A DNA stretch of 48,747 nucleotides from Streptococcus peroris ATCC 700780 (GCF_000187585.1 NZ_GL732463.1:528789-577535), one strand, 5' to 3'; counted from the stretch's first letter, positions 1 through 7,576 are shown. Numbers and translations: made by a program. Notes: generated by a model from the letters alone, not told the origin.

Positions 1-168
1 TTTTTTATATATAAGGAGACCTACATTAGAAATACTCATACACATCAAAGGATTTATATATTTGTTATCTTGTAATATTATATTATCAAAAAAGAATAGC
101 TTTGTCAATAAAAATATTCAAAAAATATCAAAAATTTCCAAACAAAAGAGAATTGCAATTCAATAAAC

Positions 169-183
169 AATTTTCAGATAATT
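169..183. promoter_or_regulatory. CodY-binding box upstream of codY
   Basis: AATTTTCAGATAATT matches the published CodY consensus AATTTTCWGAAAATT at 14 of 15 positions. It ends one base before the -35 hexamer of the codY promoter, which fits negative autoregulation of codY. The match is read directly; binding is inferred. Confidence 0.75.
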
Positions 184-184
184 A

Positions 185-213
185 TTGAAAAATCGCTTTC
201 TTTATGTTATAAT
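185..213 (+). promoter_or_regulatory. codY promoter
   Basis: TTGAAA (185-190), a 17-bp spacer and TATAAT (208-213) form a near-consensus sigma-A promoter. The expected start of transcription is near 220, followed by the ribosome site GAGGTGA at 230-236. Confidence 0.8.
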
Positions 214-239
214 AATAGGGATTAAATGCGAGGTGAGTT

Positions 240-1028
240 ATGGCAAACTTATTAGAAAAAACAAGAAAAATTACATCTATGTTGAAACGTTCTGAGGAAC
301 AATTCCAAGATGATTTACCTTATAATGCCATTACCCGTCAGTTGGCTGATATTATCCATTGCAATGCCTGTATTGTGAATAGTAAAGGTCGACTTTTGGG
401 ATATTTTATGCGCTACAAAACCAATAATGACCGTGTAGAGCAATTTTTCCAATCAAAGATTTTCCCTGATGACTATATTCAAGGTGCTAACATGATTTAT
501 GATACGGAAGCAAACCTTCCAGTAGAGCATGACTTGACTATTTTTCCGACTGAGAGTCGTGCTGATTTTCCTGATGGATTGACAACTATTGCTCCAATTC
601 ATGTCTCAGGAATTCGTTTAGGATCTTTGATTATTTGGCGTAACGATAAGAAATTTGAAGATGATGATTTGATTCTTGTTGAGATTTCAAGCACTGTAGT
701 TGGGATTCAACTTCTCAATTTCCAAAGAGAAGAAGATGAAAAAAATATTCGTCGTCGTACAGCAGTAACGATGGCAGTTAATACCCTTTCTTACTCTGAA
801 CTTAGAGCAGTATCTGCTATTTTAGGAGAACTAAATGGTAATGAAGGTCAGCTGACAGCTTCAGTTATTGCAGACCGTATCGGTATTACACGTTCAGTGA
901 TTGTCAACGCCCTACGTAAACTTGAGTCAGCAGGAATTATTGAGAGCCGTTCTCTGGGTATGAAGGGAACCTATCTTAAAGTATTGATTCCAGATATATT
1001 TGAAGAAGTGAAGAAGAGGGATTACTAA
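240..1028 (+). CDS. codY: CodY, GTP/branched-chain amino acid-sensing transcriptional repressor
   Basis: CodY is a cytoplasmic dimeric repressor that senses isoleucine and valine, and in bacilli also GTP, and controls amino-acid uptake and biosynthesis. The 262-residue length equals that usual for streptococci. Residues 1-160 are the GAF-type ligand domain and residues about 203-232 form the winged helix-turn-helix ([20 protein letters not shown]). The ATG at 240 follows GAGGTGA with good spacing. Its TAA overlaps the ATG of the nicotinamidase gene by one base, so the two are translationally coupled. A CodY box directly upstream suggests autoregulation. Identification is secure. Confidence 0.97.
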   Translation: MANLLEKTRKITSMLKRSEEQFQDDLPYNAITRQLADIIHCNACIVNSKGRLLGYFMRYKTNNDRVEQFFQSKIFPDDYIQGANMIYDTEANLPVEHDLTIFPTESRADFPDGLTTIAPIHVSGIRLGSLIIWRNDKKFEDDDLILVEISSTVVGIQLLNFQREEDEKNIRRRTAVTMAVNTLSYSELRAVSAILGELNGNEGQLTASVIADRIGITRSVIVNALRKLESAGIIESRSLGMKGTYLKVLIPDIFEEVKKRDY

Positions 1029-1603
1029 TGACCAAGGCTTTGATTTCGATTGATTACACGGAAGATTTCGTTGCAGATGATGGAAAATTGACTGCTGGTG
1101 CTCCAGCGCAAGCTATTTCAGATACTATCTATCAGGTGACAAGGAAAGCTTTTGAGCGCGGGGACTATATCTTCTTTACGATTGATGCTCATGAGGAAAA
1201 CGATGTTTTTCATCCGGAAAGTAAACTCTTCCCACCTCATAACATCATTGGGACTAGTGGACGCAATTTGTATGGAAAGTTAGCAGACTTCTATCAGGAG
1301 CATGCTAATGATAGTCGTGTTTTCTGGATGGATAAGCGTCACTATTCAGCCTTTTCAGGGACAGATTTGGATATTCGTCTAAGAGAGCGTCGTGTAGATA
1401 CTGTCATTTTGACAGGCGTTTTAACAGACATTTGTGTTCTCCACACAGCTATTGATGCATACAATCTTGGCTATCAGATTGAAATTGTCAAACCAGCTGT
1501 CGCTTCTATTTGGCCTGAAAATCATCAATTTGCGCTCTCTCACTTCAAGAATACCCTAGGAGCCAAGTTGCTTGATGAAAATTTAAGTGAAATAACTGAA
1601 TAA
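1028..1603 (+). CDS. pncA: Nicotinamidase (cysteine hydrolase family)
   Basis: This enzyme deamidates nicotinamide to nicotinate for NAD salvage. The 191-residue length and the residues match the characterised pneumococcal nicotinamidase: catalytic triad Asp9, Lys103 and Cys136 (in GVLTDICVLHT), and metal ligands Asp53, His55, Glu64 and His71. The start overlaps the codY stop in TAATG, so it is the second gene of the codY operon. Placement behind codY suggests that NAD salvage is expressed together with the nutritional repressor. No clear terminator lies between its stop and the tRNA promoter. Confidence 0.93.
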   Translation: MTKALISIDYTEDFVADDGKLTAGAPAQAISDTIYQVTRKAFERGDYIFFTIDAHEENDVFHPESKLFPPHNIIGTSGRNLYGKLADFYQEHANDSRVFWMDKRHYSAFSGTDLDIRLRERRVDTVILTGVLTDICVLHTAIDAYNLGYQIEIVKPAVASIWPENHQFALSHFKNTLGAKLLDENLSEITE

Positions 1604-1636
1604 TTTTCATAGATATGTAAAAATATGAAAAAAGTA

Positions 1637-1665
1637 TTGACAAGATTTGGGAAAGTTGATATACT
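1637..1665 (+). promoter_or_regulatory. Promoter of tRNA-Leu
   Basis: TTGACA (1637-1642), 17 bp, TATACT (1660-1665). The tRNA 5' end lies 16 bases downstream of the -10. Confidence 0.8.
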
Positions 1666-1680
1666 AGTACAGTAATCGAC

Positions 1681-1766
1681 GCGGGGATGGCGGAATTGGC
1701 AGACGCGCAGGACTAAGGATCCTGTGACCGCTTTAGGTCGTGAGGGTTCAAGTCCCTCTCTCCGCA
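1681..1766 (+). tRNA. tRNA-Leu (anticodon AAG)
   Basis: The acceptor arm GCGGGGA pairs with TCTCCGC (1759-1765, one G-U). The anticodon stem CAGGA/TCCTG encloses the loop CTAAGGA, giving anticodon AAG, which reads CUU. A long variable arm, as in class II tRNAs, and the T arm GGGTTCAAGTCCC are present. CCA is not encoded; the discriminator is A1766. Confidence 0.95.
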
Positions 1767-1775
1767 TAGGATAAG

Positions 1776-1799
1776 AGACAGCTTTGGCTGTCTTTTTTT
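1776..1799 (+). terminator. Rho-independent terminator of tRNA-Leu
   Basis: AGACAGC/GCTGTCT, a perfect 7-bp stem with a TTTG loop, is followed by seven T. Confidence 0.9.
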
Positions 1800-1848
1800 G
1801 TTCATGAAAATAAGCCTTGTAAAAACTATCCTATTGTTAGGTAAAAAA

Positions 1849-1862
1849 AGAAAACGCTTTAA
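1849..1862. promoter_or_regulatory. Weak cre-like site upstream of fba
   Basis: AGAAAACGCTTTAA has the CG-centred core of a CcpA cre box, with two mismatches to WTGNAANCGNWWNCAW when aligned on CG. It lies about 40 bp upstream of the likely -10, so it could be a CcpA site, but the match is modest. Confidence 0.35.
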
Positions 1863-1897
1863 AGTTTAGGGAAAAACTAGCTTTTTTTGCTCAAAAG

Positions 1898-1906
1898 TGA
1901 TAAAAT
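1898..1906 (+). promoter_or_regulatory. Extended -10 promoter element for fba
   Basis: TGATAAAAT is an extended -10 (TGn plus TAAAAT). No good -35 is seen at the expected distance. Transcription would begin near 1913, about 44 bases before the start codon. Confidence 0.5.
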
Positions 1907-1956
1907 AAACAATGTAAATGGGATATCCCATAAAAATATACAGGAGGCCTGATAAA

Positions 1957-2838
1957 ATGGCAATCGTTTCAGCAGAAAAATTTGTCCAAGCAGCTCGTGA
2001 CCATGGTTACGCAGTTGGTGGATTCAACACTAACAACCTTGAGTGGACTCAAGCTATCTTGCGTGCAGCAGAAGCTAAAAAAGCTCCAGTTTTGATCCAA
2101 ACTTCAATGGGTGCTGCTAAATACATGGGTGGATATAAAGTATGTAAAGCCCTTATTGAAAACCTTGTAGAAGCAATGGGAATCACTGTACCAGTTGCTA
2201 TTCACCTTGACCACGGTCATTACGAAGATGCTCTTGAATGTATCGAAGCTGGTTATACTTCAATCATGTTTGATGGTTCACACCTTCCAGTAGATGAAAA
2301 CCTTAAATTGGCTAAAGAAGTAGTTGCCAAAGCTCATGCTAAGGGTGTTTCAGTTGAAGCTGAAGTTGGTACTATCGGTGGTGAAGAAGACGGTATCATC
2401 GGTAGAGGTGAATTGGCTCCAATCGATGACGCTAAAGCAATGGTTGCTACAGGTATTGACTTCTTGGCAGCAGGTATCGGTAACATCCATGGCCCTTATC
2501 CTGCAAACTGGGAAGGTCTTGACCTTGACCACTTGAAGAAATTAACTGAAGCTCTTCCAGGATTCCCAATTGTATTGCACGGTGGTTCTGGTATCCCTGA
2601 TGACCAAATCCAAGCAGCTATCAAACTTGGTGTTGCTAAAGTTAACGTTAACACTGAATGCCAAATCGCATTTGCTAACGCAACTCGTAAATTTGCTCGT
2701 GAATACGAAGCAAATGAAGCAGAATACGATAAGAAGAAACTCTTCGACCCACGTAAATTCTTGAAACCAGGATTTGATGCAATCACTGTTGCAGTTGAAG
2801 AACGTATCGACGTATTCGGTTCAGAAGGTAAAGCTTAA
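1957..2838 (+). CDS. fba: Fructose-bisphosphate aldolase, class II
   Basis: This is the glycolytic, zinc-dependent cleavage of fructose 1,6-bisphosphate to glyceraldehyde-3-phosphate and DHAP, in the cytoplasm. The start is the ATG at 1957, because AGGAGG at 1942-1947 precedes it; an upstream in-frame ATG at 1918 has no ribosome site. That gives 293 residues, the usual streptococcal length. Asp85 and zinc ligand His86 (in HLDHGH), His177 (NIHGPYP) and His207 (LHGGSG) are visible. Codon use is strongly biased, as for a highly expressed gene. It is monocistronic, between its own promoter and a terminator. Confidence 0.97.
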   Translation: MAIVSAEKFVQAARDHGYAVGGFNTNNLEWTQAILRAAEAKKAPVLIQTSMGAAKYMGGYKVCKALIENLVEAMGITVPVAIHLDHGHYEDALECIEAGYTSIMFDGSHLPVDENLKLAKEVVAKAHAKGVSVEAEVGTIGGEEDGIIGRGELAPIDDAKAMVATGIDFLAAGIGNIHGPYPANWEGLDLDHLKKLTEALPGFPIVLHGGSGIPDDQIQAAIKLGVAKVNVNTECQIAFANATRKFAREYEANEAEYDKKKLFDPRKFLKPGFDAITVAVEERIDVFGSEGKA

Positions 2839-2861
2839 TCTAGCCTAGACATACAAAATAG

Positions 2862-2888
2862 AAACCTGCCTGTGAAGGTGGGTTTTTT
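2862..2888 (+). terminator. Terminator of fba
   Basis: AAACCTGCC/GGTGGGTTT (two wobble pairs) is followed by a T run. Confidence 0.85.
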
Positions 2889-2913
2889 GTATGACTAAAA
2901 TGAATGAATCTAT

Positions 2914-2942
2914 TTGACAATTATACTTAAGTAAGATAATAT
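2914..2942 (+). promoter_or_regulatory. Promoter of the histidine phosphatase gene
   Basis: TTGACA (2914-2919) is followed by GATAAT (2935-2940, 15 bp) or TAATAT (2937-2942, 17 bp). Confidence 0.55.
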
Positions 2943-3001
2943 GAGCTTGTAAAACAACTTTCCTCCTTATATAGTATATATTTTCAGGGTAATTATAATT
3001 C

Positions 3002-3547
3002 ATGAATAATTCTTATATTTTACTTAGACATGCTCATTCAAGATTTTCAAGTGATGATTTTAATAGAACTTTGTCAGAAAAAGGATTTTCATCTCTTGAC
3101 CAGTTAGAGTTTTTGAATTCTTTTAATATTGATTATTATTTTTCTAGTCCTTATAAACGAGCATTTGAAACGATTAATAGCTCGCCAATTCAATTTGATA
3201 AAATAGTTCTTGATAATCGGTTACGAGAGCGAAAATTATCTTCAACCTTTATAAAAGATTCTGAGTTTGAGGACAGTATTAAATATTTATGGGACAATCC
3301 AGATCAATCTTTTGTAGGAGGTGAATCAAATCAAGTAGCTTTAAAGAGAATCCTAAATTTATTGGAGGAATTGGAAGGAAGATACTCAGATAAGACGATT
3401 TTACTGAGTTCACACGGGAATTTGATAGGAATACTACTACATCACTTTGATTCCAGTTTTGATTATGAAAAATGGGAGCAGATGACCTTTCCAGATTGTT
3501 TTCTAATTGATAGAAATGGGATTGTGAAAAGAATTATGAAAGATTAG
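3002..3547 (+). CDS. Histidine phosphatase family protein
   Basis: This is a cytoplasmic phosphohydrolase of the phosphoglycerate-mutase-like superfamily; its substrate cannot be told from sequence. The family motif LLRHAHSRF gives the phospho-accepting His10 after Arg9. Further expected active-site residues are Arg53 (SSPYKRAFET), an acidic Glu76 and the second histidine His138 (SSHGN). The 181-residue length is typical. No good Shine-Dalgarno precedes the ATG (only a weak AGGG). The gene is visibly richer in A+T than its neighbours and stands alone between terminators, which may mean later acquisition. Confidence 0.8.
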   Translation: MNNSYILLRHAHSRFSSDDFNRTLSEKGFSSLDQLEFLNSFNIDYYFSSPYKRAFETINSSPIQFDKIVLDNRLRERKLSSTFIKDSEFEDSIKYLWDNPDQSFVGGESNQVALKRILNLLEELEGRYSDKTILLSSHGNLIGILLHHFDSSFDYEKWEQMTFPDCFLIDRNGIVKRIMKD

Positions 3548-3607
3548 TTCTTTGATTCAATAGTGATTCATATTGATCAAAATAGTTTGCCTTTTTACAA
3601 TTCGTAG

Positions 3608-3632
3608 CCTGCCCCTAAGGGCAGGTTTTTTG
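3608..3632 (+). terminator. Terminator after the histidine phosphatase gene
   Basis: CCTGCCC/GGGCAGG, a perfect 7-bp stem, is followed by TTTTTT. Confidence 0.9.
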
Positions 3633-3713
3633 GTGTTTTAAGGAACTATTAAACCAGAATTTCTGACTCAAAAGCACTATTTTAAGAGAGAAATATCTAA
3701 TTTCATAATCTAC

Positions 3714-3729
3714 AAGCAAACGCTTGCAT
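3714..3729. promoter_or_regulatory. cre-like CcpA operator over the -35 of the ABC-2 exporter promoter
   Basis: AAGCAAACGCTTGCAT matches WTGNAANCGNWWNCAW at all but one defined position. It overlaps the -35 hexamer at 3724-3729, the classic position for carbon catabolite repression. Confidence 0.65.
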
Positions 3730-3752
3730 TCCTTTTTTTATTGGATTATAAT
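3724..3752 (+). promoter_or_regulatory. Upstream promoter of the ABC-2 exporter operon
   Basis: TTGCAT (3724-3729), 17 bp, TATAAT (3747-3752). This leaves a leader of about 107 bases before the first gene. A second, weaker candidate, TTTAGA-17-TACAAT, lies at 3810-3838. Confidence 0.7.
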
Positions 3753-3865
3753 AGGTTGGTATAAATTCTTCTGTAATAATAAAAATTTAGAAGTTTTAGA
3801 AAGTAAGGATTTAGAATATTTATAGTCAAAAATACAATGTTGTTTCTTACGATAGGGAGATAGAT

Positions 3866-4858
3866 ATGGCAATGATAGAAGTGCAACATCTTCAGAAAAA
3901 TTTTGTGAAGACAGTTAAGGAGCCGGGGTTAAAGGGAGCCTTGCGCTCCTTTATTCATCCTGAAAAGCAGACCTTTGAAGCGGTCAAGGATTTAACTTTT
4001 GAAGTTCCAAAAGGGCAGATTTTAGGATTTATCGGGGCAAATGGTGCTGGGAAGTCAACCACCATCAAAATGCTGACAGGAATTTTAAAACCGACTTCTG
4101 GTTTTTGTCGGATTAACGGCAAGATTCCCCAGGACAATCGCCAAGATTATGTCAAGGATATTGGAGTCGTTTTCGGACAACGCACCCAGTTATGGTGGGA
4201 TTTGGCACTGCAAGAGACCTACACGGTCTTGAAGGAAATTTACGATGTGCCAGACTCGCTTTTCCGTAAGCGCATGGAGTTTTTGAATGAAGTTTTGAAT
4301 TTGAAGGAATTTATCAAGGATCCTGTGCGGACTCTTTCACTAGGTCAACGGATGCGGGCGGATATTGCGGCTTCCTTACTTCACAATCCCAAGGTTCTCT
4401 TTTTAGATGAACCGACTATTGGTTTGGATGTGTCGGTCAAGGATAACATTCGCCGGGCTATTACTCAAATCAATCAAGAAGAAGAAACAACTATTCTCTT
4501 GACTACTCATGATTTGAGCGACATTGAGCAACTCTGTGATCGGATTTTTATGATTGACAAGGGGCAGGAGATTTTTGATGGAACGGTGAGCCAGCTCAAG
4601 GAGACCTTTGGCAAGATGAAGACTCTCTCCTTTGAGCTGACGCCAGGTCAAAGTCATCTCGTCTCTCATTATGAAGGCTTGCCTGATATGATAATTGATA
4701 GACAAGGAAATAACCTGACTATTGAATTCGATAGTTCTTGCTACCAATCAGCTGATATTATTAAGCAAACCTTATCTGATTTTGAAGTCCGTGATTTGAA
4801 GATGGTAGATACGGATATTGAAGATATTATCCGTCGCTTCTATCGAAAGGAGCTCTAA
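3866..4858 (+). CDS. ABC-2 exporter ATP-binding protein (COG4586 type)
   Basis: This is the nucleotide-binding subunit of a three-gene ABC-2 exporter; the exported substrate is unknown. Walker A GANGAGKST is at residues 57-65, the signature LSLGQ at 157-161, and Walker B VLFLDE at 177-182, followed by an H-loop in TTHDLSD. The N-terminal stretch (VKEPGLKGALRSFIHPEKQTFEAVKDL) and a C-terminal regulatory extension after about residue 240 are typical of the COG4586 group, which pairs with COG4587 and COG3694 permeases as seen here. AGGGAGA precedes the start. The promoter carries a cre-like box, so export may be tied to carbon supply. Confidence 0.88.
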   Translation: MAMIEVQHLQKNFVKTVKEPGLKGALRSFIHPEKQTFEAVKDLTFEVPKGQILGFIGANGAGKSTTIKMLTGILKPTSGFCRINGKIPQDNRQDYVKDIGVVFGQRTQLWWDLALQETYTVLKEIYDVPDSLFRKRMEFLNEVLNLKEFIKDPVRTLSLGQRMRADIAASLLHNPKVLFLDEPTIGLDVSVKDNIRRAITQINQEEETTILLTTHDLSDIEQLCDRIFMIDKGQEIFDGTVSQLKETFGKMKTLSFELTPGQSHLVSHYEGLPDMIIDRQGNNLTIEFDSSCYQSADIIKQTLSDFEVRDLKMVDTDIEDIIRRFYRKEL

Positions 4859-4859
4859 G

Positions 4860-5678
4860 ATGGTCAAATTGTGGAGACGTTATAAACCCTTTATCAATGC
4901 AGGGATTCAGGAGTTGATTACCTATCGAGTCAACTTTATTCTCTATCGGATTGGGGATGTTATGGGGGCTTTTGTGGCCTTTTATCTCTGGAAGGCTGTC
5001 TTTGATTCTTCGCAAGAGTCTTTGATTCAGGGCTTCAGTATGGCAGATATCACTCTCTACATCATCATGAGTTTTGTGACCAATCTGTTGACCAGGTCTG
5101 ATAGCTCCTTTATGATTGGGGAGGAGGTCAAGGATGGCTCCATTATCATGCGCTTGCTTAGACCAGTGCATTTTGCGGCCTCTTACCTTTTCACCGAACT
5201 TGGCTCCAAGTGGTTGATTTTTATCTCTGTTGGGCTGCCATTTTTAAGTGTCATTGTTTTGATGAAAATCATATCTGGGCAAGGTATTGTAGAAGTGCTA
5301 GGATTAACTGTCCTTTACCTCTTTAGCTTAACTCTGGCTTATCTGATTAACTTTTTCTTTAATATCTGCTTTGGATTTTCAGCCTTTGTGTTTAAAAATC
5401 TATGGGGTTCCAATCTACTCAAGACTTCAATAGTGGCCTTTATGTCTGGCAGTTTGATTCCCTTGGCTTTCTTTCCGAAAATCGTTTCAGATATTCTGTC
5501 CTTCTTGCCATTTTCATCCTTGATTTACACTCCGGTTATGATCATTGTTGGGAAATACGATTCCAGTCAGATTCTTCAAGCACTTTTGCTTCAGTTTTTC
5601 TGGCTTATAGTGATGGTGGGCTTGTCTCAGTTGATTTGGAAACGAGTCCAGTCATTTATCACCATTCAGGGAGGTTAG
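4860..5678 (+). CDS. ABC-2 family permease (COG4587 type)
   Basis: This is an integral membrane subunit of the ABC-2 exporter, with about six predicted hydrophobic segments. The start is the ATG at 4860, one base after the ATPase stop, with AAGGAG inside the end of the ATPase gene; an earlier in-frame ATG at 4818 lies inside the ATPase and has no ribosome site. The length is 272 residues. An RY-rich amphipathic N-terminus (RRYKPFINAGIQELITYRVNF) is typical of the family. It is followed at once by the second permease, so the transporter is probably a heterodimer of two permeases with two ATPase copies. Confidence 0.85.
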   Translation: MVKLWRRYKPFINAGIQELITYRVNFILYRIGDVMGAFVAFYLWKAVFDSSQESLIQGFSMADITLYIIMSFVTNLLTRSDSSFMIGEEVKDGSIIMRLLRPVHFAASYLFTELGSKWLIFISVGLPFLSVIVLMKIISGQGIVEVLGLTVLYLFSLTLAYLINFFFNICFGFSAFVFKNLWGSNLLKTSIVAFMSGSLIPLAFFPKIVSDILSFLPFSSLIYTPVMIIVGKYDSSQILQALLLQFFWLIVMVGLSQLIWKRVQSFITIQGG

Positions 5679-5679
5679 G

Positions 5680-6465
5680 ATGAAAAAATATCAACGCATG
5701 CATCTGATTTTTATCAGACAATACATCAAGCAAATCATGGAGTACAAGGTTGATTTTGTGGTTGGTGTCTTGGGAGTCTTTCTGACTCAAGGATTGAACC
5801 TCTTGTTTCTCAATGTCATCTTTCAACACATCCCCTCGCTAGAAGGTTGGACCTTTCAAGAGATTGCCTTTATCTATGGATTTTCCTTAATTCCAAAGGG
5901 ATTAGATCATCTCTTTTTTGACAATCTCTGGGCTTTAGGTCAACGACTAGTTCGAAAAGGGGAGTTTGACAAGTATCTGACTCGTCCTATTAATCCTCTT
6001 TTTCACATCCTCGTTGAGACCTTTCAGATTGATGCCTTGGGTGAACTTTTGGTCGGTGGAATCTTACTAGCGACAACGGCGACTAGCATTGCTTGGACTC
6101 TTCCCAAATTCCTGCTTTTTCTAGTTTGTATTCCTTTTGCGACCTTGATTTATACTTCCTTGAAAATTGCGACAGCCAGCATCGCTTTTTGGACCAAGCA
6201 GTCAGGTGCCATGATTTACATTTTCTATATGTTTAATGATTTTGCCAAGTATCCTATTTCTATTTACAATTCGCTCCTTCGTTGGTTAATTAGCTTTATT
6301 GTACCTTTCGCCTTTACGGCCTACTATCCTGCCAGCTATTTCTTGCAGGACAAGGATGTCTTCTTTAATATCGGTGGTTTGATTCTGATTTCTCTTGTTT
6401 TCTTTGTTATTTCCCTCAAACTTTGGGACAGGGGGCTAGATGCCTACGAAAGTGCTGGTTCGTAA
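5680..6465 (+). CDS. ABC-2 family permease (COG3694 type)
   Basis: This is the second integral membrane subunit of the exporter: 261 residues with about six hydrophobic segments. It starts one base after the previous stop; GGGAGG at the end of the preceding gene is its ribosome site. The N-terminus (MHLIFIRQYIKQIMEYKVDFVVG) parallels that of the first permease, as expected of an ancient duplication. The conserved segment RKGEFDKYLTRPINPLFH matches the RLLRPVHF stretch of its partner. No substrate can be assigned. Confidence 0.85.
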   Translation: MKKYQRMHLIFIRQYIKQIMEYKVDFVVGVLGVFLTQGLNLLFLNVIFQHIPSLEGWTFQEIAFIYGFSLIPKGLDHLFFDNLWALGQRLVRKGEFDKYLTRPINPLFHILVETFQIDALGELLVGGILLATTATSIAWTLPKFLLFLVCIPFATLIYTSLKIATASIAFWTKQSGAMIYIFYMFNDFAKYPISIYNSLLRWLISFIVPFAFTAYYPASYFLQDKDVFFNIGGLILISLVFFVISLKLWDRGLDAYESAGS

Positions 6466-6500
6466 GAACTAGAGTAAGACTAAAATCAAGAAAGGAACTT

Positions 6501-6965
6501 ATGATGTTTGTAATTAAAGAAGTCAAGAATGAAGATCAAAAAATGGCAGTTGTCGCGGAGGTTTTAAAGGATTTGCCAGAATGGTTTGGAATACCAGAAA
6601 GCACGCAAGCCTACATCGAAGGAGCCAAGGACTTGCAAGTGTGGGCTGCCTATCAGGAGGGTGATTTGCTTGGCTTTGTAAGCTTGTCCTATTCTAGTGA
6701 AGATTGTGCAGAGATTGATTGTCTCGGTGTAAAAAAATGTCATCAAGGTAGAGGAATTGGGAGTCAATTGCTTGCTACTTTAGAAAGTGAAGCACGTAAA
6801 AACGTTGATTATTTACAAGTGAAAACAGTCGCAGAAGGCTCTAATCAAGATTATGACCGAACAAATGTCTTTTATCGCAGTGTTGGTTTTAAAAAATTAG
6901 AGATTTTTCCTCAACTATGGGATCCTCAAAATCCTTGTCAGGTTTTGATAAAGAAAATCGTTTAA
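6501..6965 (+). CDS. GNAT family N-acetyltransferase
   Basis: This is a single-domain acetyl-CoA-dependent N-acetyltransferase of unknown substrate. The start is the ATG at 6501 (or the adjacent one at 6504), behind AAAGGAA; the frame stays open back to 6423 inside the permease gene, but nothing supports that extension. This gives 154 residues. The acetyl-CoA pyrophosphate loop QGRGIG is at residues 82-87, after the beta strand EIDCLGV, and the C-terminal NVFYRSVGFKK is the usual GNAT ending. It sits 35 bases after the exporter genes and may be read from their promoter. Confidence 0.85.
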   Translation: MMFVIKEVKNEDQKMAVVAEVLKDLPEWFGIPESTQAYIEGAKDLQVWAAYQEGDLLGFVSLSYSSEDCAEIDCLGVKKCHQGRGIGSQLLATLESEARKNVDYLQVKTVAEGSNQDYDRTNVFYRSVGFKKLEIFPQLWDPQNPCQVLIKKIV

Positions 6966-6971
6966 AACTTC

Positions 6972-6999
6972 TTGACAAAAAAATTGAGAGTGCTATACT
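6972..6999 (+). promoter_or_regulatory. Promoter of tRNA-Thr
   Basis: TTGACA (6972-6977), 16 bp, TATACT (6994-6999) with an extended TGC. Confidence 0.8.
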
Positions 7000-7011
7000 A
7001 AAGTGGTAATC

Positions 7012-7084
7012 GCCGATTTAGCTCAGTTGGTAGAGCAACGCACTCGTAACGCGTAGGTCACAGGTTCGATCCCTGCAATCGGCA
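7012..7084 (+). tRNA. tRNA-Thr (anticodon CGT)
   Basis: The acceptor arm GCCGATT/AATCGGC is perfect. The D arm is GCTCAGTTGGTAGAGC, the anticodon loop CTCGTAA gives CGT (reads ACG), and the T arm is CAGGTTCGATCCCTG. CCA is not encoded; the discriminator is A7084. Confidence 0.95.
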
Positions 7085-7089
7085 AAGTG

Positions 7090-7120
7090 AAAGATGTCCA
7101 TTTGGGCTTCTTTTTCTTTT
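7090..7120 (+). terminator. Terminator of tRNA-Thr
   Basis: AAAGATGTCC/GGGCTTCTTT forms an imperfect stem (one T-T mismatch, one wobble) with an ATTT loop and a T-rich tail. Confidence 0.65.
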
Positions 7121-7132
7121 TATAAAATTCTG

Positions 7133-7162
7133 ACCACATAGTCTATGATGTTTACCACATAG
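7133..7162 (+). promoter_or_regulatory. Tandem ACCACATAG direct repeat with LytTR-type spacing
   Basis: ACCACATAG occurs at 7133-7141 and again, exactly, at 7154-7162. The gap is 12 bp and the repeat distance 21 bp, or two helical turns. This 9-12-9 layout is that of LytTR-family regulator sites such as those of ComE and BlpR. The second copy ends 10 bp upstream of the -35. The repeat is seen directly; the regulator is unknown. Confidence 0.55.
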
Positions 7163-7172
7163 ACAAAATCTA

Positions 7173-7201
7173 TTGTTTGTGATTTTTATTTCTGTTATAG
7201 T
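7173..7201 (+). promoter_or_regulatory. Promoter of the LiaF-like gene
   Basis: TTGTTT (7173-7178), 17 bp, TATAGT (7196-7201) with an extended TGT. Confidence 0.6.
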
Positions 7202-7257
7202 AGTAATTGTCAAGGGGAGATATAGCTTCCTAACAAAATAGAAAATGAGGTAGAATC

Positions 7258-7572
7258 ATGAAAAAAGTATTAGGTATCGGATTTTTAGTAGTAGCAGGAG
7301 CAGTCTTGTATTTTGGTTTAGTTGGATGGCCAAGTTTGGATGTTAACATCTGGGCACTATTTCCAGTAGGTCTGTTTCTATTATTTACACTTGAAAATCT
7401 AGTGAAAAAAGATTATAAGGCCAGTCTCATGAGCTTGATGATTGCCTTTATCATTGCAAATGCTATTTTTGACATCTTGCCACTTTCAAGTGGTTTAGTT
7501 ATCGGTGCAGGAGTGCTGGCTTGCGTGGGAATTGGATTTCTCATTCCTGACGTTAATAAGAAAGAAGCATAA
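7258..7572 (+). CDS. Small membrane protein, LiaI/LiaF-like transmembrane region
   Basis: This 104-residue protein is almost entirely hydrophobic, with four predicted membrane segments near residues 3-22, 30-46, 56-72 and 77-96 and a short charged tail (PDVNKKEA). Glycine-rich paired helices with a WALFPVGLFLLF centre resemble the transmembrane part of LiaF and related envelope-stress proteins; no soluble domain is present. GAGG lies about 8 bases before the ATG. It is monocistronic. The tandem repeat upstream suggests activation by a response regulator, perhaps to cell-envelope stress. The family assignment is by appearance only. Confidence 0.6.
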   Translation: MKKVLGIGFLVVAGAVLYFGLVGWPSLDVNIWALFPVGLFLLFTLENLVKKDYKASLMSLMIAFIIANAIFDILPLSSGLVIGAGVLACVGIGFLIPDVNKKEA

Positions 7573-7576
7573 TACA

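Noticed and set aside
1..168. A gene fragment at the left edge
   Set aside because: Multiple stops in all frames and very high A+T; it looks like intergenic DNA upstream of codY.
1540..1767. 75-residue minus-strand ORF over tRNA-Leu
   Set aside because: It is read from the complement of the tRNA and the end of pncA; such 'REGLEPSRPKAVTG' proteins are a known tRNA translation artefact.
1918..1956. 13-codon N-terminal extension of aldolase
   Set aside because: The upstream ATG lacks a Shine-Dalgarno, while the ATG at 1957 has AGGAGG and gives the family length.
6423..6500. N-terminal extension of the GNAT acetyltransferase
   Set aside because: It lies inside the permease gene, is very basic and has no ribosome site; the ATG at 6501 has one.
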